Origin: an uncultured Oscillospiraceae bacterium | Lineage (GTDB): Bacteria; Bacillota; Clostridia; Oscillospirales; Oscillospiraceae | Reading direction: 5' to 3' | Length of the DNA: 48,962 nt | Assembly (NCBI GenBank): GCA_944385035.1 | Contig: CALWVV010000017.1 | Location: forward strand, 1 to 48,962 | In this document: piece by piece, positions 42,485 through 48,962 of the stretch | Layout of the letters: every line of letters starts with the position of its first letter | How positions within the stretch are numbered: the first letter of the stretch is position 1 | Translations under genes and position numbers: made by a program | The notes under the pieces: model-generated | Seen by the model: the letters and a program-made list of their open reading frames with translations, nothing else | What the model was told of the DNA's origin: nothing | Databases searched by the model: none

Positions 42485-42634
42485 GTCTTGTCCGTAAGGT
42501 ATAGATGCCACACAGTACGTTTGGCCACAACCGCGTCCCCAAAATACTATACAATTTACTATTTAAGCATTAAATGGATAATTAGCCCGATCAATGAAAT
42601 TTTCTCAACTCAGATAGGGTAAGGCAATTCGTGT

Positions 42635-43225
42635 TCACGATTTGCATAAGCCATGAGTCAAAGATTGCCGTTCCTTACGAGGGAGTTTTGTCTGACCCTG
42701 TTCCAGATGTACATCAACAAGTTCCTTACGGTTATATACACATACATTTCCAAGCGCTTTATCTTTGATCAGATTTTGTAGCGCTTTCGAATCTCCGTCA
42801 TCAGACAGAAAGATTCCACAACCGCAGGTCAAGCACATAGCAACTGAGTGGACCTCCCCTAAACTGACCCTACGCAACCATCTAGTAAATATGTCTTCTT
42901 CAGATAAAGGAAGGGGCTCGCCTCTTAGATCTCGATAAAGATTTGCAACCAAAAAAGCGTAATAGGCTTTTTTAACAGGGTCATCCTGGTGAATATCCCC
43001 GAACTCAGCCTTATTGAGTATGTCTCGGTCGAACAACATGGTAATCCGAGGTGTTTCTTTTAACAGTTCGTACTCGTAAACGAGTGGGTGCATAACGATG
43101 GAGATGCCTAATTCAGAAAAGATAATTTTTAAGAGTTCTGCGAGGTGATTGTCATCTAAATGCGTTTCAATTAAATGGCTAACGAAATCATTGTCGATGA
43201 CAGCAGTATTCCCATCAAGCATCAT
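42635..43225 (-). CDS. PIN-like domain protein, probable ribonuclease toxin or effector
   Basis: 196 residues. The PIN pattern of acidic residues is present: D11 and D13 in VIDNDFVSHL, an acidic middle helix with E124 (SLGEVHSVAMCL), and D142, D143, D145 in FLSDDGDSKALQNL, the normal order for a metal-dependent RNase. The Cys residues at 131-136 (CLTCGC) are unusual. The start overlaps the stop of the ImmA/IrrE gene by four bases, so the two proteins are made together. PIN toxins usually have a small antitoxin; none is visible, so the metallopeptidase or the HTH protein may hold this role. Confidence 0.7.
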   Translation of the reverse strand: MMLDGNTAVIDNDFVSHLIETHLDDNHLAELLKIIFSELGISIVMHPLVYEYELLKETPRITMLFDRDILNKAEFGDIHQDDPVKKAYYAFLVANLYRDLRGEPLPLSEEDIFTRWLRRVSLGEVHSVAMCLTCGCGIFLSDDGDSKALQNLIKDKALGNVCVYNRKELVDVHLEQGQTKLPRKERQSLTHGLCKS

Positions 43226-44091
43226 TGTGAACCAAGACCTTCCTGCGAGTCAAGTGAGAAAGAATGATTCATCTCTGGTGATACCTCAGGTGCAGTAGGA
43301 AGTTCAAATCTCTCTCTCATCAGTTTAATTTTATTCTCAGAAATCAAGTGCTCTTTTTCAGCGATGTCCAGTTTTTCTGCAAGTCCTTCAATCCACTTTT
43401 TGTAAGAAGGATTTTTTAGCTTGACATAGCCGAATTCATTAATGAAAGATTGTACCAACTTTGCAAGAAACTCTGACGAAATAATTTCTCCATTGAATAA
43501 AGTTTCGACCATTTCCTTACGGAAGAACCCCGTTTCGACCAAACGAAGTGTAACAGCCTTAAGAGGAGCAAAGAATTGGTTCATCAAATGAACGATAATC
43601 TTGACTAGATTAATATAAGTGATCGATTTTTTTTCGGAGTTTATATATTCACTCAATTGTAGGCGGACAGCCGCCTGAAATTCTTCCTTTGGCATTAGCA
43701 GTACAGCGGCAAAGCGGTTAATAATGGGTTCTGCCAATTCGGAGGATATCCCGCAATGCTCAATTACATAACGGTCCACATTCCAGATATGCCCTAACTC
43801 ATGAGCGGCGGTAAAAGCCTGCTTCTCTAAAGTTTGGGCCGTGTTGATAAAAACGAAGTCGTGATAGGAACCATCAGAAAAAGGAATGTCCTTCACACGA
43901 AAGCCATTATTTTCTTCTTCCTCCAAAGGGTAGTACACAACGGTACAATATCTGTCCAGAAGATCAAGCACATCTTCCCGCAATAGGCGATTCGGGAACA
44001 TGCTGTGCAGATTTTCCTCCTGAAATTTCTGTTCAATTAGCTGTTGGATACATATCTCTACCTGATTTGGAAGAATAGAAAAGTCATTCAT
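43222..44091 (-). CDS. ImmA/IrrE-family metallopeptidase
   Basis: 289 residues from the ATG at 44091 with AAGGAG upstream. Residues 92-108 (AFTAAHELGHIWNVDRY) hold the HELGH zinc motif; the second half (IINRFAAVLLMPKEEFQAAV) has the downstream helix with the NRFAA sequence typical of ImmA/IrrE, in which Glu or Asp supplies the third ligand. ImmA of ICEBs1 cleaves the repressor ImmR and IrrE cleaves DdrO, both after DNA damage. Here the upstream gene is an HTH protein and the downstream one a PIN nuclease, so release of repression or toxin activation is a natural model. No HTH is fused to it. Confidence 0.85.
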   Translation of the reverse strand: MNDFSILPNQVEICIQQLIEQKFQEENLHSMFPNRLLREDVLDLLDRYCTVVYYPLEEEENNGFRVKDIPFSDGSYHDFVFINTAQTLEKQAFTAAHELGHIWNVDRYVIEHCGISSELAEPIINRFAAVLLMPKEEFQAAVRLQLSEYINSEKKSITYINLVKIIVHLMNQFFAPLKAVTLRLVETGFFRKEMVETLFNGEIISSEFLAKLVQSFINEFGYVKLKNPSYKKWIEGLAEKLDIAEKEHLISENKIKLMRERFELPTAPEVSPEMNHSFSLDSQEGLGSQ

Positions 44092-44107
44092 AACCTTGCT
44101 CCTTAAT

Positions 44108-44137
44108 AAAAAGGCATGGTAAAAACCATGCCTTTTT
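44108..44137 (-). terminator. Terminator between the HTH gene and the ImmA/IrrE gene
   Basis: Arms of 13 bp (44108-44120 and 44125-44137) with a four-base loop, overlapping the HTH stop codon; on the minus strand it ends in a T-run. The metallopeptidase start is 17 bases away, so the hairpin would set the ratio of HTH protein to the other two. Confidence 0.85.
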
Positions 44138-44477
44138 ATGACTGATGATGCATATCAACTGCGTTTACTACATCCACATAGTCATCAATAAAATCCAGAA
44201 TCTTTTCGCGATTATCAGAGTTCTGAAAATCGTTCATACAGTGGACAACAGTTGCGTTGTACTGTTTTGGATCTCCTGACAACAATTTTTCAACTGTAGT
44301 ATGGAACAACTCTGCTAATTTGGACACTTGACCAAAAGATGCGTATGCACGACCTTTCAGCAACAACTCCATCTGAAAATCGGAACATCCAAGAGCTCGG
44401 CTCAGATCAGAGTGAGACAGGCGGTTCTCTTCAGCCAGAAAGTTCACATAGTTGCCAAACATGCGAGCACTCTGCAT
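44136..44477 (-). CDS. XRE-like HTH regulator of the island operon
   Basis: 113 residues from the ATG at 44477, with GGAGGAATAGGT upstream and a consensus promoter above. Residues 10-65 are an HTH of the XRE type: YVNFLAEENRLSHSDLSRAL, then GCSDFQMELLLKGRAYASFG as the recognition helix, and VSKLAELFHTTVEKLLSGD. The C-terminal 40 residues (VVHCMNDFQNSDNREKILDF) may bind partners or be the protease target. It is likely to repress its own promoter and so the downstream pair. Confidence 0.8.
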   Translation of the reverse strand: MQSARMFGNYVNFLAEENRLSHSDLSRALGCSDFQMELLLKGRAYASFGQVSKLAELFHTTVEKLLSGDPKQYNATVVHCMNDFQNSDNREKILDFIDDYVDVVNAVDMHHQS

Positions 44478-44537
44478 ACCTATTCCTCCTTTTCTGACCG
44501 TTTACCGTTCATTATATAGTATGTAAGAAAGGCTCAT

Positions 44538-44566
44538 ATGATACTATACTTCAAGTAAAAAGTCAA
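44538..44566 (-). promoter_or_regulatory. Promoter of the HTH-ImmA/IrrE-PIN operon
   Basis: On the minus strand TTGACT (44566-44561), 17-base spacer, TATCAT (44543-44538), a near-consensus pair. Imperfect inverted ATACTATA/TATAGTAT-like repeats lie around the start site (44510-44552) and may be operators. Confidence 0.78.
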
Positions 44567-44886
44567 GCACTTTTTCAATAATATTATAATTGCAGAATTA
44601 AAGGTTGTCAATCGCAACATCTTCGAGGTATTTTGTATTCAATAACAATATATTGATTAATCCATGACAAGAATAACAAAATACAAAATGTTAAATGTTG
44701 AAAATTCAAGTTCGTCTGAATCAAACAATTACTTGTAGTCCCTCTATTAAGTTAAGAATCTCCTAGAAAAGTTGTACTTTGCCATGCAACAAGCAAAAGA
44801 AATGATTTGCTTTTCTACTAAAAATAATATTAGGTAGCAAATCTTTTTGCTCTATCCTATGAGCAAGCAAAATTTACGGATGTCAC
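44567..44886. other. AT-rich intergenic region without a recognised gene
   Basis: About 320 bases, strongly AT-rich. Several AGCAAA and TTTGCT words occur in 44785-44875, two of which form small hairpins (for example AGCAAA-8-TTTGCT). These could be terminator or attachment-site-like parts. I see no gene longer than about 30 codons. Confidence 0.4.
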
Positions 44887-45066
44887 TTATTCCATGTCCA
44901 TTGTCGACTGCAATCGTTCTGGTGTAAATGTCACAGGAACATTTCTCTTCCCAATTTCCCGAGTCGGAGGATACAGATTTACCTTAAACTCCTTCTCATC
45001 AAATTCGAAAGGGAAAAGTTTCTCTTCATAAGAGACAAATCCAACCAATCTCTCTGGTTTTTTCAT
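44887..45066 (-). CDS. Short protein coupled to the serine recombinase gene, possibly a truncated N-terminal part
   Basis: 59 residues, starting MKKPERLVGFVSYEEKLFPF and ending at TAA. The ATG overlaps the recombinase stop (ATGA), a strong sign of real translation. The sequence contains a regular beta pattern (FPFEFDEKEFKVNLYPPTRE) but stops abruptly, so it may be the front of a longer protein whose remainder was lost. No family recognised with confidence. Confidence 0.6.
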   Translation of the reverse strand: MKKPERLVGFVSYEEKLFPFEFDEKEFKVNLYPPTREIGKRNVPVTFTPERLQSTMDME

Positions 45067-45977
45067 TCTATGGCACCCCCATGACTCTTCCCATTAGCCT
45101 TCTCAAATAGATCCCTAGTTATAATTGCCGGATGGTGATCCTGGTATAGAAAACTCTCACGCTCTCCCACATTCTTAACTTGTTTCCCAGAGAACAGATC
45201 TTTCACAAAGGTTTTCTGCAGCAGAACATCTCCTGTGTATTTTTCATTCTTGAGCAGTTTGCTGATGGTCTCTCTGCTCCAACGGCGCTTTCCAGTCGGA
45301 GAAAATACCTCTTGTTCGTAAAGCCAATCAGATATTGCACCAAGGCTTTTTCCGCTTGCACGCATTTCAAATATCTCTCGCACAATTTTTGCATCTGGCT
45401 CGTCGATCACCAGTTTCCCATTATCATCCTGCTTATAGCCAAAGCACACAAACTCCGCATACCCAGATCTGCCACTTCGAAACCCTTCTTTAATGCCCCA
45501 GCGGATACTTTGACTTGCGCCTTCGCTTTCCGCCTGAGCAAAAGCAACATAGGCCGTCATGAGCACTTGCATTTGGCGGTCATGCAGCCAAAGTTTTTCT
45601 GCTTCGAAATACACATCGACACCGAGAACCTGTAATTCCTGTAAAGCCCGAAGGGAATCCAATGTGTTACGTCCAAATCGACTGACAGATTTTGTTAGGA
45701 TTAAATCAATTTTCCCCTTTCTGCAGCAACGCAGCAACTTCTGAAACTCCTGGCGTTTCTTCACTTCCAATCCTGAAACTTTCTCCGAGAAAATGCCGGC
45801 ATTGATCCAATTTGGTGTTTGCTCAATCAGTTTTGTATAATACCGCTCCTGCATTTCAAGACTGCTGCTCTGTTCCTCGTGGTCTGTACTAACCCGACAA
45901 TAGGCAGCTACCCGCAAAGGTTCTTCGTCATCCGCGCCCAGTGCTGATGTAGGAGATATCTCAATAACCTTTGCCAT
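45063..45977 (-). CDS. Serine recombinase (resolvase plus recombinase domain)
   Basis: 304 residues from the ATG at 45977 (AGGTGG five bases upstream; the GTG at 45986 overlaps that site). The resolvase catalytic domain begins LRVAAYCRVSTDHEEQSSSL with nucleophile Ser 30, followed by KSVSRFGRNTLDSLRALQEL and RQMQVLMTAYVAFAQAESEG. The recombinase domain (IREGF-like ... SPTGKRRWSRETISKLLKNE) follows. The protein stops about where a zinc ribbon and coiled coil would start in large serine integrases, so it is shorter than the 450-550 residues usual for them. It could drive excision or integration of this island. Confidence 0.88.
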   Translation of the reverse strand: MAKVIEISPTSALGADDEEPLRVAAYCRVSTDHEEQSSSLEMQERYYTKLIEQTPNWINAGIFSEKVSGLEVKKRQEFQKLLRCCRKGKIDLILTKSVSRFGRNTLDSLRALQELQVLGVDVYFEAEKLWLHDRQMQVLMTAYVAFAQAESEGASQSIRWGIKEGFRSGRSGYAEFVCFGYKQDDNGKLVIDEPDAKIVREIFEMRASGKSLGAISDWLYEQEVFSPTGKRRWSRETISKLLKNEKYTGDVLLQKTFVKDLFSGKQVKNVGERESFLYQDHHPAIITRDLFEKANGKSHGGAIE

Positions 45978-46010
45978 AATAACCACCTGTAAAACTTTTT
46001 CTTTATTTTA

Positions 46011-46505
46011 TCAGAAAGGCATTTTTATGGCAAATTCATTGTTGCTGTTTTTTGAGCGGTCCGCTTTTGCTTTCTGAACATTGAAAAACAACTCATCGGG
46101 GATGATTGGCTCATGTGTTTCCGTATAGAGATACCGGCTTATGATACCGTCGTTGTTGATCTGAGAAATCCCCGTGCTGATCGTCTTCTGTAGCAGTACT
46201 CGGCCTGTATATTTTTCGTTAGAGAGCAGTTTGTCAATCGCCTCACGGTTCCATTTTGCCTTTCCGGTAGGGGAGGGGATCTTCTGCTGGGCCAGACCAT
46301 CCGCAATCTTTCCAAGGCTCTGTCCCAATTGGTATTGCTCAAAAATCCACCGGACTACATTCGCCTCATCTGGATTCACTCTCAGCGTGCCATCGGGACC
46401 TATGCTATATCCATAGCATTTACGCCTTGCAAGTTTAGAGTTACCAGTTTGGAAACTCTTACGGATGCCGGCTTTAATTAATTCACTTTTCTCAAATGTT
46501 TTCAT
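46011..46505 (-). CDS. Recombinase-domain protein lacking the resolvase catalytic domain
   Basis: 164 residues from an ATG at 46505 with AAAGGAG upstream. It aligns to the recombinase domain only: ARRKCYGYSIGPDGTLRVNP, IFEQYQLGQSLGKIADGLAQ, IPSPTGKAKWNREAIDKLLS and NEKYTGRVLLQKTISTG. No catalytic serine segment precedes it in any frame up to the next gene. It is intact at both ends (own ribosome site and stop), 33 bases upstream of the full recombinase. It may have become a directionality or DNA-binding partner, or be a fixed fragment. Confidence 0.78.
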   Translation of the reverse strand: MKTFEKSELIKAGIRKSFQTGNSKLARRKCYGYSIGPDGTLRVNPDEANVVRWIFEQYQLGQSLGKIADGLAQQKIPSPTGKAKWNREAIDKLLSNEKYTGRVLLQKTISTGISQINNDGIISRYLYTETHEPIIPDELFFNVQKAKADRSKNSNNEFAIKMPF

Positions 46506-46517
46506 TGATAACTCCTT

Positions 46518-46898
46518 TCATACACAAATAAATCGTACGCAAATAAAAACACCGCAGCGATCGCTGCGGCGTTGCTTTATAGTTTTATACACAGGGGCAA
46601 CTAGCTTATTCATTTTCCCTATCTCATCACGGGTCTGTTCAAATAACTTGCGATGAGAGGTACTCAGATATGAAAAATGGCGGTAAGTTCTGCAGTGTTT
46701 TCTCAAACGCGTAGAAAAAAGTCGGGGCTGATTTCCCTTGAAAAATTCCAAGATCAGTTTTTCGTAGTTGATTACCTTTGCAGTGATTCGCTCCGCTACA
46801 TAAGGACAGACCCTCAGCTGGCACTCATCGTTCTTCTCATAGAAGCAATACTTGCATGAAACAACTTTTCGGCTGCGATATATATTTTTAGGCGGCAT
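46518..46898 (-). CDS. Hypothetical protein with N-terminal cysteine cluster
   Basis: 126 residues from the ATG at 46898 (GGAGGG upstream). The first 35 residues have CKYCFYEKNDECQLRVCPYV, a likely four-Cys metal site, followed by a basic helical region (LRKHCRTYRHFSYLSTSHRK) suggestive of nucleic-acid binding. The last 20 codons run through a hairpin (CCGCAGCGA/TCGCTGCGG, 46552-46569), which would also act as a terminator. It ends 12 bases before the recombinase-domain gene. Confidence 0.6.
   Translation of the reverse strand: MPPKNIYRSRKVVSCKYCFYEKNDECQLRVCPYVAERITAKVINYEKLILEFFKGNQPRLFSTRLRKHCRTYRHFSYLSTSHRKLFEQTRDEIGKMNKLVAPVYKTIKQRRSDRCGVFICVRFICV
46545..46569 (-). terminator. Hairpin at the end of the Cys-cluster protein gene
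   Basis: CCGCAGCGA (46552-46560) and TCGCTGCGG (46561-46569), with a T-rich tract on the minus strand at 46551-46545. It overlaps the coding end and precedes the recombinase-domain gene. Confidence 0.65.
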
Positions 46899-46930
46899 AT
46901 TTACCCTCCTTAGTAATGGTTTTGGATAAG

Positions 46931-46978
46931 AAAAAAGCGCCGGAATGAACACTCTCCAGAGTGTCCGTATCCGGCGCT
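46931..46978 (-). terminator. Two-level terminator upstream of the Cys-cluster protein gene
   Basis: Outer arms AGCGCCGGA (46936-46944) and TCCGGCGCT (46970-46978) enclose a second stem (46949-46955 with 46958-46964). On the minus strand it is followed by six T. Confidence 0.82.
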
Positions 46979-46994
46979 GTCAGTCTGTATTAAA

Positions 46995-47663
46995 TTACAT
47001 GGTTTGTTCGAAGGGGGGATCTGCGGTCGCTTCCATCTCCTTCGTAATTCGCTCCTCAAAATCCGGAACCAGTTCCTGTATCCGCTGTTGAATCTGTTCT
47101 ATGGTCTGCTCCTGTTCCGCTGGGAGAGAACAACTGAAACGGATGTAGGCACTCTGTTGATAGACCTCAATGAGCTGCTCAGTTGTAAACTGGCGTTCAT
47201 CAGGTATCAGGCCCGACCGGATTGCAAAGTCTCGTTTGGCACCTACATAATCCCCTTCGTAATAATGGCCATGGTTCAGACCGGTGTGATTGAAATCCCA
47301 GTCCCATGTCACAAACTTGGCGCCCTTTTCGGTCAGCCGGCCGGCAAGCACTGTGCCGTTAAATTCAGCGAGAGACTGATAGGGTTCCGATAACCCTGCT
47401 GCCTTGAGAGTCGGCGCGTGCTCCAAATGGTTCATGTATTCCAGAACCGTTCCGGCGATGTCCGTGGCTTTGGCACATGCCTTTTCTCGTTCGGGCGAGT
47501 CTACCTCCTCCTGACGGTAGAAAACATTGCCTTGTTCATTGATCCGGCATAATCGCTGACTGTGATACTCCACTGGCAGGTAGTCATTCTCCTGGGGCAG
47601 GGGAGTGAAACCAGCCCGCCCCAGAGCGACAGCCAGTTCCTTAAAATACAGATCTCTTTTCAT
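46995..47663 (-). CDS. Hypothetical protein of integrative-element type
   Basis: 222 residues from the ATG at 47663 (GGAGGTAAGGA upstream). Starts MKRDLYFKELAVALGRAGFT. The middle part (TDIAGTVLEYMNHLEHAPTL, SLAEFNGTVLAGRLTEKGAK, FVTWDWDFNHTGLNHGHYYE, AKRDFAIRSGLI) resembles proteins I have seen repeatedly in conjugative elements of Clostridia, without known function; the C-terminus is Glu/Gln-rich and helical. Cytoplasmic. It supports the view that the region is mobile. Confidence 0.65.
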   Translation of the reverse strand: MKRDLYFKELAVALGRAGFTPLPQENDYLPVEYHSQRLCRINEQGNVFYRQEEVDSPEREKACAKATDIAGTVLEYMNHLEHAPTLKAAGLSEPYQSLAEFNGTVLAGRLTEKGAKFVTWDWDFNHTGLNHGHYYEGDYVGAKRDFAIRSGLIPDERQFTTEQLIEVYQQSAYIRFSCSLPAEQEQTIEQIQQRIQELVPDFEERITKEMEATADPPFEQTM

Positions 47664-47685
47664 TTTCCTTACCTCCTTGGGCGGC

Positions 47686-47758
47686 GCCCTTTTTAAATTT
47701 TCCAAAAATAAAAAAGCGCCGCTTTGGTGGGTAATCAAGACCAACAAAACGGCGCTTT
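47686..47758 (-). repeat. Structured terminator-like repeat, copy A
   Basis: About 73 bases matching copy B at 48459-48530 in length and in the loop, A-rich and T-rich parts, whereas the stem bases differ in a compensating manner (AAAGCGCCG with CGGCGCTTT here). An inner TTGGT/ACCAA stem is also possible. On the minus strand it ends in a T-run about 25 bases before the next gene's ribosome site. Confidence 0.7.
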
Positions 47759-47842
47759 AGTTTTGTTTATTGTTTGTGTGTGTAACACTCAACATAGATT
47801 TTTGTTTCTTACAACGATAACTAACAGATTCAAAGGAAAACA

Positions 47843-48232
47843 TTAATCTTGTCTGTTTTTGTCAAGCCATTCCTCAAAGAGTTCTTCCTTTTTGAGGTAC
47901 ATATGGATATCATCCATGAGATTATTGAGCACATAACCTTGAAGCCAATGTGCGACTTCCTGATCAATCTCTTTTTGTGACATACCAGAATGCCCGAAAG
48001 GTATTCCAACTATGTGTTCTCGTGCGCCATAATCATCTGCTGACAAATAGAAAGATAGAAGATAGTAATCATTCTCTCCCTCGGTACTGAGGTTTTCCCG
48101 ACACTCAGCATAGATATCGGCCTTATGGCCACAAAGAAGAGGACCACTTACCTTGTATAGTTTTGTGTAAATGGGCTCGTCTACACGAGTAATCAAAATA
48201 TCATCAGCCAAAATTTCACTCTCCCACTTCAT
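47843..48232 (-). CDS. Hypothetical acidic protein
   Basis: 129 residues starting MKWESEILADDILITRVDEP. Acidic, without signal peptide or membrane helix; ends with a helix EELFEEWLDKNRQD. No strong ribosome site, but it overlaps a short frame upstream that could couple its translation. No family recognised. Confidence 0.5.
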   Translation of the reverse strand: MKWESEILADDILITRVDEPIYTKLYKVSGPLLCGHKADIYAECRENLSTEGENDYYLLSFYLSADDYGAREHIVGIPFGHSGMSQKEIDQEVAHWLQGYVLNNLMDDIHMYLKKEELFEEWLDKNRQD

Positions 48233-48329
48233 ATTCTGACAAGAAAATGATAAAACGCTCTACTACTTCTTTGAGATTCAAACCGTTTCCCTGTTTTTTC
48301 AGAATATCACAGTCCAGGTCAGATTGCAA
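48216..48329 (-). CDS. Possible short reading frame overlapping the acidic protein start
   Basis: 37 codons from a TTG, with a plausible protein-like sequence (LKKQGNGLNLKEVVERFIIF) and a stop inside the downstream gene (17-base overlap). An in-frame stop lies just upstream and no ribosome site is seen. It may be the tail of a decayed gene. Confidence 0.25.
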   Translation of the reverse strand: MQSDLDCDILKKQGNGLNLKEVVERFIIFLSEYEVGE

Positions 48330-48458
48330 TCTAATTTAACATGGCAATACAACTCCATGCTTTATCGCCTCGTGTATTGGTTGCATATGATCTATGCCAC
48401 TATTGAGCGAGTGAATTCTATGCTGTTAAACTTATTTCTCTATCCTGCGCGGGCTGGT

Positions 48459-48530
48459 GCCCTTTTTGAATTTTGGGAAAATAAAAAGGGCACCACTCTG
48501 TTAGTTATTAAAACCAACAAAACGGTGCCC
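48459..48530 (-). repeat. Structured terminator-like repeat, copy B
   Basis: GGGCACC (48488-48494) pairs with GGTGCCC (48524-48530); the loop region ACCAACAAAACGG and the AT-rich flank are shared with copy A. On the minus strand an inner seven-pair stem can form. The flanking 48533-48770 holds no gene I can support. Confidence 0.65.
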
Positions 48531-48729
48531 ATATTTTTGTGAATCTTTTTAGTCTGAAAAACGGAGCCTTTTTTGAAAAAAACGCTTTCAAAAAGGGCAC
48601 CGGCATATAATCCTGCAAAATGGCGGCAGCATAGTGGTTCAAATCTTTGCTAATCCACCGGAAAAGCCTATGCCATCTATTGTTCAAACTCTGCATTTGA
48701 GGGGGGCAAAAAACCCGGAAAAGGTTGAC

Positions 48730-48752
48730 GCCGTAGGCTTACAGCCTACGGC
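48730..48752 (-). terminator. Hairpin downstream of the tRNA genes
   Basis: GCCGTAGGCT (48730-48739) and AGCCTACGGC (48743-48752), 10 perfect pairs with a three-base loop, 22 bases after tRNA-Cys on the minus strand. Only a delayed, interrupted T-tract follows, so termination is probable but not certain. Confidence 0.5.
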
Positions 48753-48773
48753 ATCTATACCTTTTTTACAATA

Positions 48774-48848
48774 TGGAGGTGCCACCCAGATTTGAACTGG
48801 GGAGTGGAGCTTTTGCAGAGCTCTGCCTTACCACTTGGCTATGGCACC
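48774..48848 (-). tRNA. tRNA-Cys (GCA)
   Basis: 75 bases on the minus strand. The acceptor GGTGCCA pairs with TGGCACC, followed by T and an encoded CCA. D-arm region AGCCAAGTGGTAAGGC, anticodon stem GAGCT/AGCTC around loop CTGCAAA giving anticodon GCA, and T-arm CCCAGTTCAAATCTGGG. All parts fit bacterial tRNA-Cys. Confidence 0.95.
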
Positions 48849-48857
48849 TTATTAAAT

Positions 48858-48883
48858 ACGGAGCAAAGAGGTCTTTGCTCCGT
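48858..48883 (-). other. Hairpin between the two tRNA genes
   Basis: Perfect 12-bp arms (48858-48869, 48872-48883) with a two-base loop, filling almost the whole gap between tRNA-Gly and tRNA-Cys. Could be an RNA-processing element or weak terminator. Confidence 0.5.
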
Positions 48884-48886
48884 AAT

Positions 48887-48962
48887 TGGAGCGAGTGACG
48901 AGGCTCGAACTCGCTACCTCCACCTTGGCAAGGTGGCGCTCTACCAGATGAGCTACACTCGC
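48887..48962 (-). tRNA. tRNA-Gly (GCC)
   Basis: 76 bases reaching the last base of the window. Acceptor GCGAGTG pairs with CACTCGC; TAGCTCATCTGGTAGAGC is the D-arm; CCACC-TTGCCAA-GGTGG gives anticodon GCC; T-arm GCGAGTTCGAGCCTCGT; CCA encoded. Complete, although upstream sequence is not visible. Confidence 0.94.

Noticed and set aside
48508-48696. A 62-codon minus-strand frame near the tRNA genes
   Set aside because: Its second half is read from AT-rich sequence and part of terminator copy B; no ribosome site or family.
42496-48763. A 14-base match (AAGGTATAGATGCC) in inverted orientation at 42496-42509 and 48750-48763, considered as island end repeats
   Set aside because: Several matches of this length are expected by chance in a 49-kb window and the positions do not enclose the recombinase genes in a known arrangement.
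1-48962. CRISPR arrays or rRNA genes
   Set aside because: No regularly spaced direct repeats and no rRNA sequence were seen.

Overview
The window comes from a low-to-mid GC Gram-positive anaerobe of the class Clostridia. Its division and cell-wall (dcw) cluster, Fe-S uracil-DNA glycosylase, CBS-type pyrophosphatase and LIV amino-acid transporter most resemble gut Oscillospiraceae (Flavonifractor/Lawsonibacter type). That placement is inference from gene content and base composition; no 16S gene is present.

Layout. 1-1.5 kb: end of a zinc-finger-like protein gene and an overlapping sigma-70-like factor. 1.6-10.2 kb: an HTH regulator, a transmembrane Ser/Thr kinase with an extracellular leucine-rich domain, two small lipoproteins and two large paralogous beta-helix lipoproteins, all facing right. 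10.6-11.2 kb: a left-facing family 4 uracil-DNA glycosylase. 11.5-25 kb: the dcw cluster mraZ-rsmH-ftsL-PBP-murE-mraY-ftsW-murG-murA-ftsQ-ftsZ, with promoters before mraZ and ftsZ, a terminator after ftsZ and hairpins at many junctions. murF, murD, murC and ftsA are not in it. 25.1-26.8 kb: a CBS-DRTGG inorganic pyrophosphatase. 26.9-32.3 kb, left-facing: the branched-chain amino-acid ABC transporter livJHMGF, preceded by a small membrane-protein gene and a terminator.

32.6-40.7 kb: a TetR regulator gene, then amidohydrolase-like protein, sodium symporter, crotonase-family enzyme and MATE pump (all +), and a convergent flavin/Fe-S enoate reductase (-). A 34-bp perfect palindrome over the amidohydrolase promoter shares its core with a near-palindrome just downstream of the enoate reductase -10 box, so both arms look like one regulon, probably for uptake and reduction of an unsaturated acid.

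40.9-48.8 kb: an AT-richer left-facing island. It encodes a HExxH protein of unknown family, a PIN-like nuclease, an ImmA/IrrE metallopeptidase, an HTH protein, a serine recombinase, a recombinase lacking its catalytic domain, and small hypothetical proteins. Terminator-like hairpins sit before most of its genes. The window ends with tRNA-Cys and tRNA-Gly on the minus strand.

The best candidate for an undescribed system is the HTH - ImmA/IrrE - PIN operon with the separate HExxH gene just downstream. The best regulatory stories are the TetR operator pair and the leader region of livJ.
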